A program made the position numbers and the translations under genes. Source: Myxocyprinus asiaticus (Eukaryota > Chordata > Actinopteri > Cypriniformes > Catostomidae). Taken from it: DNA of 64,000 nucleotides. Positions 1 to 14,289 of the stretch are shown piece after piece. The notes beneath the pieces are model-generated. The model was not told the DNA's origin. It saw only the letters and a list, made by a program, of their open reading frames with translations, and did no database searches. The number at the start of each line of letters is the position of its first letter. The first letter of the stretch is position 1. The stretch covers positions 8,821,501 through 8,885,500 of the forward strand of contig NC_059393.1 in the NCBI RefSeq assembly GCF_019703515.2. Reading direction: 5' to 3'.

Positions 1-1235
1 CAGGTACTGTGACAGAGAGTGCATATAAAGTGTGGATGGAAACACATGAGCCTAATGTTGAGGAGGAGTATTTAGGTAAGGAAGAGGATATTATGACTGA
101 ATCCCCTGAATTTGCTGAGGTGACACCCAAAATTACAGAGGAAACTACTGAAGCTACAAAGAAGGAAGGCACTGCTGATATTTTCCAAGATGAAGAGACT
201 CCTTCTGAAAATCTATTTACAGAGAGAGGCACACCTATAGTTGAGGATGTGACCATCACTGTAAAATACAAACCTGGTGAGATGGTGACAGGTGCAACAG
301 AAGTTACTAGGGTCACACTTGAAGACATTGACACAGACAAAGTTCACGAAAGCAAATCTGAAGATGTCGGAGGAGACTCAAGTGATACTACTGTTAAATC
401 AGTGGGTGTAACTGATGCTGCCATCTTGGAGGAAACACCTGAAGAAGGTACAGCAGGTGTTTTGGTTAAAGAGAATTCACCAGAACCTATGATCACACCT
501 GAGGCCACCACTGCAATCACCCCTGAAGTCACAACTGAAAATTATTTTCAGGATGGTACACCTGAAACTGACATTGTAGAGTTTGTAACCAGAGATGTGA
601 AAGGTGTACTTAAAGAAGAAACTGGTGAAGGTGCTGAGGAGACAACTGAAGTTTTTGAAGACACATTGTCAGACCCTACTGTTACTGAGGTGGTAAAACA
701 TATAAAGACTGCTGCCAAAGATGAGGACATGCATGAAATTACAGAGTCATCTGAGATTTCTGAGGAAACACATAAAGTTGTGGAGAAAATTGTACATAAA
801 GTCACAGTAGAAGTACCTGAGACCAGAGGTGATGCCATACCTGAAACACCTGGAGTCATATCAGAGACATCTGAGGTTACTACAGAAACAGCTGATGCCA
901 TATCTGAAGCACCTGAAGTTATACTTAAGTCTAGTGAAGTCATGTCTCAGACACCTGAGGTCAGTTCTGAGGTGCCTGTGATCATAACAGAGCTTTTATC
1001 TCAGAACATTTCAGAGACACCTAAGAGAATATCTGAAGCCCCTTACGTGATATCTGATTTACCTGTGGTGCTACCTGAATTCGCAGAGGATAAGACCCCA
1101 ACTCCAGCCTTCAAAGTGGAGGACATCACGATTAAACCGAATGACTTGACAACCAGCATTCAAAAGACTTTCTCAACCACATCACAAACCTCACTACAGG
1201 ACATTTCCAATGACATTTTAGGAGAAAACAACATG
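1..1235 (+). CDS. impg2: impg2 exon: acidic Thr/Glu-rich region before SEA1 (partial)
   Basis: The reading frame is open from the window edge (codons begin at position 3) to the donor ATG|GTGAGC at 1235. The encoded ~411 residues are rich in Glu, Thr, Val and Pro, with no Cys. The segment 830-1080 is built from loose repeats of the form ETPEVISE / EAPEVI / QTPEVSSE, about 8-10 residues each. This composition fits an extended, O-glycosylated stalk or a glycosaminoglycan-attachment region, but no single attachment site can be assigned by eye. The exon may begin at 4 (preceded by 'cag') or extend beyond the window; the sequence cannot decide. The reading-frame end at 1295 runs into the intron and is not used. 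Confidence 0.8.
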
Positions 1236-4200
1236 GTGAGCACTTCCAATTCAGGCATAATTTACATCAACTCAATAATTGTGAGCTTCTCTTGATCTTA
1301 GATGTGAATATGGAATATAAAACTTTCTCGTGTGTAGATTGGCAATGAAATTGATGATATCCTGGCCAGACCGAGTCGTCCTGTGGGAGACCATATTGTT
1401 GAGCTCAGCATTAAGCTGAAAGGAGAGAGTTATGATGATGCTCTAAGAGATCCAGAAAGTTATTACTATCAACATCTATCTGAGCAGTTCATTGAGAAGG
1501 TAAGAAGAGGTATACTGAACATACTTATCATTTGCATACAGTGGTGGGCAAAAATATTGGCACCTTTGGTAAATATAAGCAAAGAAGGCTGTGAATTTTT
1601 TTTTATCCTTTTGATCTTTCATTTAGAAAATTCACAAAAATCAAACCTTTAATTACAGTAAAACAATTGAAAGCGGGGAAATATCTCATTATTAAATAAA
1701 TATTTTTCTCCAAAACATGTTGGCCATAATTATTGGCACCCTTTTATTCAATACTTTTTGCAACCTCCTTTGCCAAGATACCAGTTCTGAGTCTTCTCTT
1801 ATAATGCCTAATGACGTTGGAGAACACCTTGCAAGGGATCTGAGACCTTTCGTCCATACAGAATCTCTTCAGATTCTTCAAATTCAGAGGAATAGTCACA
1901 TATCCCTTGCCAGGTGTTTTACATTAACTAAAAGTTCGATTTTTGTGATTGTTAAAACAATGGATAAGGATAAACAATGCAGATTATTTTTTCACAGCCT
2001 TCTTTGCTCATATCTACCAAGGGTGCCAATATTTTTGCCCACCACTGTATAAGAGACAAATGTGTGCAGGGAATGAAACAATCTCTGTAAGATTATGAAA
2101 ACTATAATCTCAGGATAATATCAGGATATATACGGTATATATGTGTGCGTATTTGTATTTTCATAGCATCCCTTTCTTTTCTTAAAGATTGAAGAGGTTT
2201 TTGAAAGGCTTCCTGGTTTTAAGAAAATGTTTGTCCTTGAATTCAGGTAGGAATTTTTAACAGTAATTAGCTTGATGAAATTCTGCATACATATGAAAAC
2301 ATTTTTAAGTATGGGTATAAAGTAGGTTTAATTTCTTAACATAATGTTGTTGCTATCCCAGGCCACAGAAGGACATTGAAGGGTGAGTAACCTGTTTTAA
2401 CTTTCATTCAAATTCATACTGTGGTTCAAAAGAAATAAATTGCATTTATAAATCACAGTTCATAATTCACATCTCAAAATGGAGAAAACAGTTATAAATG
2501 TAAGTTAAATAATGTTAAGTGTGATGTTACACCCTGGCCTGATAAATCCATCTCCCATCCTGCCATATCACTCAGCCGCATGACCCATATCTCCTCCAAA
2601 ACACCTAATAAGAATTTCATATGCCTGAATTTTCCACCCACCATATGAACCGTTTTATAGAGCATTGCTCTGAAATCATCTTCGGAGTGTTTTCTTGGTG
2701 GGGTTATGGGCTAAATTCTTGGTAACCTTGCAAAATCAAGCGTTTGAAGAGATGGTCATATTCACACCACATGTAGGTGTATTGTATATGTGTTTCTCAA
2801 AGGATTCATTTGTCTTTAATTGCCAATTGCCAATTGTGGTATAAGTAGCTGTGATAAATGCATACCCAGTTGGTGAACACAATGGGATTAAACATTAAAT
2901 TGGATCTGCTCTCAAGTACCATTAAGATGAAATTTCACTGTAGTTTATCAATATTAGCAATGCCTCAGCTAAACCAAACAATTGAAAACTGCATATTGTG
3001 AGCTCCATGAGGCCCCTAAATCACCTGAATTCAGAGCTGTTCTCTCTTAAAGCCATATAAAGCTTATTAGCATGCAAGCAGTTTCTGGTATTCTAGGGAA
3101 TTGAAACCTGACAGAGATTAGAAGAGAAAATTGACTTGGTCATAAACTCACCAGGTTTTCTAACCCTCGTAGAAAAATATGAGGCGAATAAATCTAGGTC
3201 AGCTCTCCTCTCTCCCAATTTGTTTTTATTTTCCCCTGTCTCCAAGAACTTGGCTGCTGAAGGTTTTGTGGCATTTGGGTGCTAGTTTGACCATAGACTT
3301 GAGTGAACAGAGTAGGACTATAATTAAATATGTCAAACAGACAAAACAACATTATTAGTGAACTCCACCATATCGCCACCAAACTCCACTCCTTCAGTTC
3401 ATAGTAAGTGAAACTGTTCATTTATTTGTAAATGCTGCAATCATTAAATGCATAACAGTGAGGCCAGATACAGCCAGTGAACCCAGTGATGGAACATGTT
3501 ATGACAGTTTATTGACTGCAAGGAGCCACTGCTTTGATATGATATGTTTTCTTTTCATTCTTCAGAGGACTGGCAGTGGTGGTGCACTACGCTGTTGTTC
3601 TTGAGGGTGATGGCACAGGAATAAGTAATGAGACCATGGATTACATAAACCTGCATTCCAATATGGTTGAGAACTCCATCACAGATCCTGATGAGCTACC
3701 CACTGTGGTCTACACCATCACAGACTTCCGAAACTACATCACTGAAGCCCTTCACAAGGAAAATTTCATTGGAAACACCACTCTGGATGTGGACCCTGAT
3801 TCTTTGCAATTGGAAAATGGTAAGATGTCCTCCATGAGATAGAGGCATGCTGTGGATCCATAACATTTTTAGTCCACCCAAAAATGAAATTTCGTATTCA
3901 TATTTACTCATCCTCATTGTCGCTCCAAACCTGTATAACTTTCTTTCTAATGCAGAATATGAAAGGAAACATTCTAATGAATATTTTGGTCTGTATTTTC
4001 AATACAATGACAGTTGATTGGGACTCACTTTAAAGCTTAAAAAAGAATGCAAAAGTATCATAAAAGTAGACCATGTGCTTCATGCGCCAAATTTCCAAGC
4101 ATATGCTGAGTTTTGATGACAAACAACCCGAAATATAAGTCATTTATATGTGAAAATATTGACATCAATTGCATGTTCACGAGAGCTCATTTACTGTGGC

Positions 4201-7200
4201 TCAAGTCTCAATGCGAGAATTTGCATTGTTTAGCGATAAAAACAACTAGTGTGAACAAGCTTCTTTTATGCACACGTGAATGTGCAATGGACGTCAAGGT
4301 TTACACTGTAAAATAACTTTCATTTAATATGGTGTCAGAACACTTAGAATATGATGCACAAGTCGCTTAAACTACTTTTATAATCTTATATTTCCTTTTT
4401 TGAACCATAAAGTGAGTCCCTATCAACTGCCATTGTATTTAAAAGACTATTAATTTAAATGTTTCCTTTTGTGTTTCACATAAAGAAAGAAAGTCATACA
4501 GGTTTGAATGACATGACGGTATGTACTGTAAATATTTTTGGGTGAACTATTCCTTTAATCAAGAACCCCAATTCTCAGAGTGTTCAATGTTCCAACTGAA
4601 TGGTCTTAACAGTCTAAACAGTCGGGTTAATGTTTGTATTCTGTCATAGTGGTTAATCGCATTCTGCAGCTAAATGAACCTGAAATGTAGTATGTTGACA
4701 ATGGTGCAATTTTACAATGGTACATTACTTGGCCATATGTGGGTTTTAGCAGAATAAGGGCCCTTTTTGCATCTTATCTTTGGTTTTGGCAGCCTAATCT
4801 TGCGGCTCTCAGAGCCAATCTCTCTTGAAGAAATGCTAGTATGGGTATAAATTGAGCTTGAGTCCTTTTAAATATAATTTGGATTATTTGTCTCTGTTTT
4901 GCCTTCCTAGTGGAGACATTGCCACCTTCCAAACCAACCAGCAGACCACTTGACTCCAATGACATGATGGTGAGTCAATGGTCATTAGCAGGACCACCTA
5001 GTAAATGGGTAAACATGACAATCCATTCCAGCATCCTAATGCAGAGCTACAGTTTAAAATTTCATGGGTTCTTTTCACCTCGATACAGTGCAACCACTTT
5101 CAAGTGTGAATGTGAATCCCTCTAAAGAAAAAGCTTGGAAATGCTGTTCAATGAAAAATGTGTCATTCTAATGGCAATCATATGTAGGTTTTTGTTGCTA
5201 CACGACAAGGAAGATTATCCTGCACATAAAATGGGTTTTCAGGGCATGTCATTAAAACAGATTATAGCACAGCTAAGGGATAATATGGCGAGTCTGTAAA
5301 ACTATTCAAGTCTGTGTTCCTGCTTAGGTATTCTCTAGACATAAGTAAGCATGCTATTTTAGGAAAATTGTTTAGCTCACTCACTATGAAATATTTTCAA
5401 TCTCAGAGTGACATATTTATTGCAGAGGCCTATATTATATATTTATTTCTTCACACTCATAGTTTTATTAGAAAGGCACATTTGAACACCAAACATGGCA
5501 AGAATCATTTACTCCTTCGGGTTTTCCCCTTATATTTGACAAAACTGGCACTTTTTGCATAACCCTTATTAACTAGATTTATTGTCTTGTTTTAGTTGGG
5601 GCACTATGTCCAAGTTTGAATCTGAGAACATGTGTTCTTTCCCTCAGGTAATAGAATGCCTGCCTGCAAAGACACATGTTAGTTACTAATAGTTACACAT
5701 CTGAAGTCAATTCTATCAGCTTCAACCTGTTTAAGACCAATTTTTATTGCTATTCTTTTGGCAAATAGAGTTTTGCTTATCGGCTGTTAATGTGGAGGAT
5801 GCAACATTGGAATCATGGCTTGGAGATGAGTGTGTAGTAGAGTAAACTAGTTCTGAGGGGTTATTGGTTATTTGGTCCTTTTGTCCTGTATTAAGTGGTC
5901 AATGGGCCTTAAACACAGGCAGAACTAATTTTTGTGTAAATTATTTGTAAAAGCATTCTTGTGTAAATTGTTAAATTGAATAACACAATTTAAGCGAGTA
6001 TGATTTTCCGAATGATTTACACAGAAATATATTCTGATATTCTGTGTTGCTCTCATTTTTAATATATTACCTTTAAATGAAAATTTAATTCATCAACAAC
6101 ACCCCCCCCCCCCCCCCAAAAAAAGTTCATCCTAATGTCTTCCATGTTGAGTAAACAATGACTTTTTTATAATTTTTTGGTGAACTATTCTTTAAAGATA
6201 ATATAAGCCACATGAAGTGTTGCCACAAGCTAATTGCTGATACAGCTAAAAGGTGTTCTCTGGTCATATGGTCTGATCAATTTGTATCATCCAGATACCC
6301 ATCTCCTGTAGGACTAGGCCCTCGGGATAGTGTGAAATACAGAGGTGTGCTTTTTACAGTATGCCTATGCAGTTTTTCCACTGTCAAGTCTCTGGAAAAC
6401 AGGAGATATATTTCCACTGCAATTCAGTAAGAAGTTTAGGGGAAACAAATTGTTAAATTTAGACCATGAGTGAACTGTTTTGACTCTAGACATGTGTTTG
6501 TGTCCTTTTTTTTTAAGTCAAACAATATTAACTAAAATGGTGTAATACCTCATTTTAACAGCTGACACATATGCACATTCATTAACCACATACATTAAGT
6601 GGACACATATAAGCCAACACCCACTAAAAGACATGAAGAATGTGTAGGGTTGTGAGTTCCATGTAGCTCTGCCAGCATTTTCTCTACAGGAATTACAGAG
6701 CAGAGATTAACTTGACACTCATTTCTATAATTTGACTGCCTGACAACCTTACTTATAATGTAAGGATATATGTAGTAAACAACTTATTGGACATTTTTAC
6801 ACAGTAAGCTAGATAAGGGTAGCCACATATTGAACATGTTGGCCAATACAGCAATGCTGTATAATGTTTACATCTTTCTTCAGTATAAATACATTAAGAA
6901 AAATGGCTTTGGGCTCATCTTTATGTCAGCAATTTGTATACTGGCAGAAGATTGCAACATCTAAAATATGTTATGCTAATGACCTGTAGAATAAAATATT
7001 GTATACAGTATATTTGCTTTACTCTTTAATTAAACAGTGAGTGTAACTAACCTTGTCCTTCAATCATTAAACCCTAGGGTAATGTTCTTGCCTCAGAGAA
7101 ACCACCAGATATTCTTCAGCAGGAATTATCCAGCAATGACATCTTCATCACAAAAGAAGACTTCTTTGACCCTGTTCACTCTTTTGACCCCTGGATCGAT

Positions 7201-10200
7201 GGACAGAGTGAGGGCACAAGCGCAAATGATGTAATCGTATTTGAGGAAAGTTCCACTCTGTCTCCAGCAGAAACATCTCTGAAGAACCTGGAAATTGATC
7301 TTACCTCTAAATTTGAGACATCAACCAATGCACCTACTCCTGGTTCAGAAAGTGAGTCTTATCTCCTGTAAAATATTTTGCTGTAAAGACAGTAACATGG
7401 TTCTAAATCTTTTGTTCTTGTTTCAGATGATGGTTTTCTTGTAGAAGAGGGATTCCTGCAGACTGCAACTACCACCAGTCCTAACACAGTCACAGTAACT
7501 GAAGATGCCTTACCTACAAAATCAATACTCAAGACAGACGAGACTCCAGTTCCTCCTGTGGAATCTCCTGGTGTGGAGGTGACTCCTGAGCATGATTTGA
7601 TAGACCTTGGTTCAGGCTCAGGTTTCTCTGGGGATGGCCTTATCCCAGACATATGGCCTTGGGTGTCTGGAACACTACATGAAGACTTGGATGAAGATGC
7701 TAAAGATCTAAATCAACCTAAGGAGGATCAGGAACATATAGAGGAACAGCTTGAGCCTCCTCACCAAGATTTGACCCCTGATGAGTCATTTTTGGACAGG
7801 GTTCTTGTGACACAAGACATTCGTACCCATCCTCACTATACAACGACTGACCAAGCCCCAGTGTTCTGGACAATGGAGACATTGACTGTCGAGCTCTCTA
7901 TGCAGACACAAGTAGCCCCTGAACAATATGATTATTTTCCAGATGAATCTACCACTCTGGGTACACAATTGACCAACCGACCCTTGCTACATGTCTACAC
8001 AGCAGCAGAAACTCCAAATCTGGATGGATCACCAAGTCCTGATACTACTAAGAGTACACCTGCTGATGAGGACTTCACAGAATGGCTTGTTACTCCCACT
8101 ATGATCCCAGCAAGCACAGCAGTAGCCACAGAGGTAACAGAAGAGTATACTTCTTCAAAAGGCAACATAAAGCATCAAGAAGATATTGGTACAACAGTTG
8201 TGACAGTGACCTCAACAACAATAAAATCAAATGATATTCCTTCACTTACACAGCTGCCTGTGACTCTAGACATTGATACCATATCTACGGAAGGTCATTC
8301 TACTTCAGAAGTTGATGAGAAACCTGTAAATGAAGGTAAGACAGAGTTACCGGCAGTCTTATGGCCAGAGGTGGAAGGTTCAAATAAAGAAGTACAAATT
8401 CTAGATGATGAGTTAGGGGACATCAAGCTTGTTCCTACAGAAAACCCAGCAACTGAACTCTCGGAAGATGATTTAGTTGAGGATGAGATCATGGTTGCAA
8501 CAACAGCAAAGCCAACAATAGTCACAGAGAGACCAAGTTTAGATCATTCAACTTCCTTCTCTCCTGAGAAGGAGTCTCCGTTCACTCGTATATCACACTC
8601 ATCTCTAGATAAAGATGAGTCTATACTAGATCCAACCACAGAACCTCTGTCAACCCAATCATCTTCTCATTCCATTCTTTTGGAGATGACTTCAGAGACT
8701 CCAACAGATGCTGTGTACACTGATGTTGCAACTCCCTTCACCTTTTTGGGGGAGCCTGTTTTGCCAGATAAGGTTGAAGATGGGTACTTAACTAAAATTT
8801 CTCATTCAGAACCTCTGCCTACTTATTTGACTCCTGAAAAGACGACTCCAAAGACTCCAACTGATGCTTTGCTCACTGATGTTGAAAGTCGCCTCACCTT
8901 TGTGGAGGAGCCAATTTTGCCAGAGAAGGTTGACAGTGGATACTTAACTACAATGTTTCATTCAGAAACTATACCTGCCCAGACTTCTACTCTTTCCACT
9001 CTTGAAGAGATGACTCCAGAGGCTCCAACTGATGCTGTGCACACTGATGTTGCAACTCGCTTCACTATTGTGGGGGAGCCTATTTTGTCAGAGAAGGTTG
9101 AGGATGGGGACTCAACTACAATATTTCATTCAGTACCTCTGCCTACCCACTCATCTACTCATTCAAATTCTGAAAAGACAGCTACAGAGACTCCAACTGA
9201 TACTGTGCATGCTGATGTTGTAACCCGCTTCACCTTTGTGGAGGAGCCTTTTTTGTCAGAGAAGGTTGATGATGGGGACTCAACTACAATATTTCATTCA
9301 GAAACTCTACATACCCAGTCTTATACTCTTTCCGCTCTTGAGGAGATGACTCCAGAGGCGCCAAGAGATGCTGTGTACACTGATGTTGCAACTCCCTTCA
9401 CCTTTTTGGGGGAGCCTGTTTTGCCAGATAAGGTTGAAGATGGGGACTCAACTAAAATATTTCATTCAGAACCTCTGTCTACCCAATCATCTACTTATTC
9501 GATTCCTGAAAAGATGACTCCAACTGATGCTGTGCTCACTGATGTTGAAAGTCGCCTCACCTTTGTGGAGGAGCCTATTTTGACAGAGAAGGTTGACAAT
9601 GTGTACTCAACTACAATATTTCATTCAGAAACTATACCTGCCCAGACTACTACTCTTTCCACTCTTGAAGAGATGACTCCAGAGGCTCCAACTGATGCTG
9701 TGCACACTGATGTTGCAACTCGCTTCACTATTGTGGGGGAGCCTATTTTGTCAGAGAAGGTTGAGGATGGGGACTCAACTACAATATTTCATTCAGTACC
9801 TCTGCCTACCCACTCATCTACTCATTCAAATTCTGAAAAGACAACTACAGAGACTCCAACTGATGCTGTGCATGCTGATGTTGTAACCCGCTTCACCTTT
9901 GTGGAGGAGCCTTTTTTGTCAGAGAAGGTTGATGATGGGGACTCAACTAACATTTTTCATTCAGAACCTCTGCCTACCCAATCATCTACTTATTCGACTC
10001 CTGAAAAGATGACTCCAACTGATGTTGTGCTCACTGATGTTGAAAGTCGCCTCACCTTTGTGGAGGAGCCTATTTTGACAGAGAAGGTTGACGATTGGGA
10101 CTCAACTACAATATTTCATTCAGAAACTATACCTGCCCAGACTTCTACTTTTTCCACTCTTGAAGAGATGACTCCAGAGACTCAAACTGATGCTGTACAT

Positions 10201-13200
10201 ACTGATTTTGTAACTCGCCTCACCTTTGTGGAGGAGCCTATTTTGTCAGAGAAGGTTGACGATTGGGACTCAACTACAATATTTCGTGCCACAACATCTG
10301 TCATTCCAAATATTTCAGAAACTTTAGAATTAAACCTTGGTTCCACCAAAGTACCACAGTTTTATAAACCAACTTTCAGACCCACTGATCTGATTCATGA
10401 TGAAGGAGATACTTCAAAGGATTCAGTACAAAGAGACACAGTAGAGTCAAGCCCTGACATTACAGGTGTAATTTTACCTATGGAACCAGTGAAATCTGAA
10501 AGAACTACTGTGAAAGTTCCTATTACAGTCAACCCTAATGTAACAGAAATTGATCTTTCATTTGACATCTTCCCATTTGATGGGCCAAGCCACAAGGAAG
10601 ATGAAGGTAGTGGGTTCGCTCTAGGAACTGACATGGCCAGCATTGCCTTGCCAGCCAGTCCTGGCAGGGCACTAATAGTGTTTTTCAGTCTCAGGGTTAC
10701 CAACATGATGTTTTCAGAGGATCTTTTCAACAAAAGCTCTACAGAATACAAGGCTCTTGAACAACGATTTCTTGAGCTGGTAAGATATGTTTGTCTCACT
10801 TATTTGGTGATCCTATATTTGGGTGCTTAAAACTAACCACAGGAATAAGCCAGGAATTAAATGTGATAAGGAAATTACCTTGCACTACTTTATGGAAAGC
10901 AAATCATCTGGGAGAAGGTCATAAGTTATTAATGGCCACTGTCTTTACACATGCTGTTAGGCAGTAATGACCTTAAGGAGCCAGCAAACCAGATGAAACA
11001 CTCCAGCAAAAAAACAATGCACAACCAATTGCTGTTCAGATAGAAATACGAGTGTGACTGAGTTAAGCATATTCTAAATGTACAAACAGTAAAACACAAG
11101 CTGAGATTTGTCAATGTTTGTTGTGGTTTGTAGAATGTTGGGAGGGTTTGTTAAAGACTTGCATGATATCCGTTAACTCCATTAGCATTGCTGTTCCTAT
11201 GAGCACTTACTAATGAGATAATTGATGGACTTAGAATCTTCTTTCACCTTCTTGACTTGCTTTAATGTAACTAGATAGTATGTGTGAGGAATGAGCTCTG
11301 TACCTTTGCTAACTGGAATATGGTTTAATTTTACTTTTCAATCTAGCTTGTGCCATATCTACAGTCCAACCTCAGCAATTTCCAAAATTTAGAGATCTTG
11401 AACTTCAGGAATGGCAGCATTGTTGTTAACAGCAGGATGAAGTTTGGAAAACCAGTTCCCCATGGTGTGACAACTACAGTGTACCTTATCCTTGAGGACT
11501 TCTGTAATACCGCATACCAGACTATGAATCTTGCAATAGACAAGTATTCATTGGATGTTGAATCAGGTAATACATAGCAGATGCACAAATGTACAAAACA
11601 TATAAAAGCATATACAGGTCAGGAAAGACGATTGCATGAGCATGATGAGCAAGGTTTTGGCATTGACTGTTTCCAACATTATTCACTAAACATTATTTGA
11701 TTCTCTAAAGGACAGATTGCCTGCAGTTATATTATGCATATTTGCAGATGCAGTCATTTTTTAAGTTCTAAAATGATAAACTCCAGCCTTGAGTGGAATG
11801 TAATACTACTATAAATTACCAGTTTGTGCACTGCCAATGTTTAATTTGTCATATTTTGAGCCCAAGATTATGAGTTACAGTAGCTTTGTTTCTCTTTTTA
11901 ATCTAATTGTTTTGTGTGCTACGCTGGGAGTCTGTGACTCATACATGTTACAAGGGTCAGACTATATTGGCAAGACACGTTTCTACAACTGATAGCAGTA
12001 CTAAAAGGCTATTGGACAAATCTTAATTCAACATGTCCAAAGTTCTTGAGCCAAAATGGGCAAAAAACAAAACCCCATAATGGGGAGGGACTTGAGCCAT
12101 ATCCGGGAACTAAAATATCATAGACTTGGTGATGGGGTCTTTTAACTTGGACCAGTATGCAACACCCTAGCAACCACCCAAAACACCCTTGCAACCACAC
12201 AGTAATGCACTAAAAACTATCTGAACACTTTAGCAACCAAATAGCAATGCCCTGGCAAGCACCCACAACAGCTTACCATTGTGCTATACAGCCTAGCAAG
12301 TTTTCTACAACCCACATTTTCTTCTGTAGAATCTTGAAATTAACATGATTTTAGGTTTGTTCTAGTCTAGTTTTGGAAAACGTGAAGCCTAGATTGAATG
12401 GTTGATAGATGAATGATTCCATGCAGCAGCCAGATTATTAGCAAGTAATTCTAGTGAAACGTGCTGCACTCCATGTGTCAGGGAAATAAGTCATTTTGTT
12501 TGTTTGTGTCCCTGTATATGTGTGTTCATGTGTTCTTTATAAGCTGTAAATTCTGTCTGAGCTACTTTGTCACTACACAACTACTCTAGCATCCAAATGT
12601 TGATTCACTCTAGCATTCAAATCAGAAAATTAACTTCGTTTTGATGCCGCATTTGTAATGCATTGTAACTTTTTACAGTTGCTCATACAACAATTGTAGC
12701 AAATGTAAACATGTTATCAAATAGCTCAAACAACCAGTTGAACTTTTAACCTCAGCTTATTCCACCCTAATCCTAGATTAGATAAATAGCGCTGAATCTC
12801 ATTGTCATTTGTGCTATTCCTACAAGCAGGTTGATTTATAATTGATCACCATTCTTATAATGATATATAAAGTGTATATGTGTATTTACGATTGAATTGT
12901 CTTCCTTCTTACGGTGTCTGTAGGTGAAAAAGCTGATCCATGCAAGTTCCAAGCATGTAATGAATTCTCAAAATGTTTGGTGAATCGGTGGTCAGGCGAG
13001 GCAGAGTGTGTTTGTAACGCTGGCTATTTTAGCGTTGATGGTTTGCCATGCCAGAGCATCTGTGACATACAGGAAGACTTTTGCCAAAACGATGGGAAAT
13101 GTGACATCATACCTGGCAAAGGAGCGATCTGCAGGTGTGTGCATTAAATATCTGTCAAGAAACAAATGCAGGAACCGTTTAGGGCACAGTATCTGTTAAA

Positions 13201-14255
13201 AATGTTTACAATAGGGCTGTAATTTATGCTGTGTTCATGTTGTGTCGGAATTACCGTAATTACGAGATGGAAGTTTGGAGATTCTACTCGGATCTGTTCA
13301 CGTCCTCGGACCTCGGAAGTACTGTATGTTTCTGTGACAATACTCATAATGCCAAAACAAGTTCTGTTGATATAAAAAATATTATCTGTACATTAATTAA
13401 TTAATTCACCTCTATATGTTCTTGCTAAATGTTTAAGAACAAAGAAAGTTCTCCAGGGAACAATGGCATAATAAAATGGCACCTTAAACGGAAATATGCG
13501 TTCACTACATTTAACTGTTAAGTATGCTGCCATATTGGTTCTTTTTACATGACATCATGAATGTCAAGTTTGAGCGTTCATAGAATTCCAAGTTTACAAC
13601 TTGTAATTACAAGTTCTAAGAAGATGTGAACACAAATCAGTACCTCATAACTGCATTAATTTTGCGATAATTATGTGAAAGTAATGTGCAAATTGAAGGC
13701 CATAATATAAGTCCTGCTTTTGTGATTGGTCAACACTGTGGTGTGGTGTTTTTAGGTGTCGTGTTGGTGAGAACTGGTGGTATCGTGGTGAACACTGTGA
13801 GGAGTATGTGTCTGAACCTCTGGTGGTTGGCATTGCCATTGCTTCAGTGGCTGGGTTCCTCCTCGTGGCGTCGGGTGTGATCTTCTTCCTTGCCAGAACT
13901 CTACGAGACCAATATGACACAGATGATTCAGAAGACCCTTTACGGTACAAACTACTTAAAACAGAACAAATACAGAACACTCCAATTGCTCCCAATAAAT
14001 CATAAGATCATATTCTTTGGAGGAAATTAAGAGATATGTTTTAAACTTAGTACAAACAGAATTCCTTAGTGGACTACAAATCTGCTAAGTAGAACATTAA
14101 GAACAGTTCATTTAATTTGAACCACTTGCACAGTTACAATTATCGCTGTTCTATTGTGATAAATAGAAGAATAAAAAAAAGATTTTGCCATTACTGTTCC
14201 CTTGTAAGCACACTTGAATTGAATAAAAGCACATTATACATACATATACTGTACA

Positions 14256-14289
<34 letters not shown>

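Noticed and set aside
548..943. Minus-strand open frame of 131 codons
   Set aside because: It is the complement of the repetitive Thr/Glu-rich impg2 exon; low-complexity Ser/Val composition mirrors the sense strand.
9032..9886. Two identical + strand frames of 63 codons in the mucin exon
   Set aside because: They are frame shadows of the 663-bp repeat, not genes.
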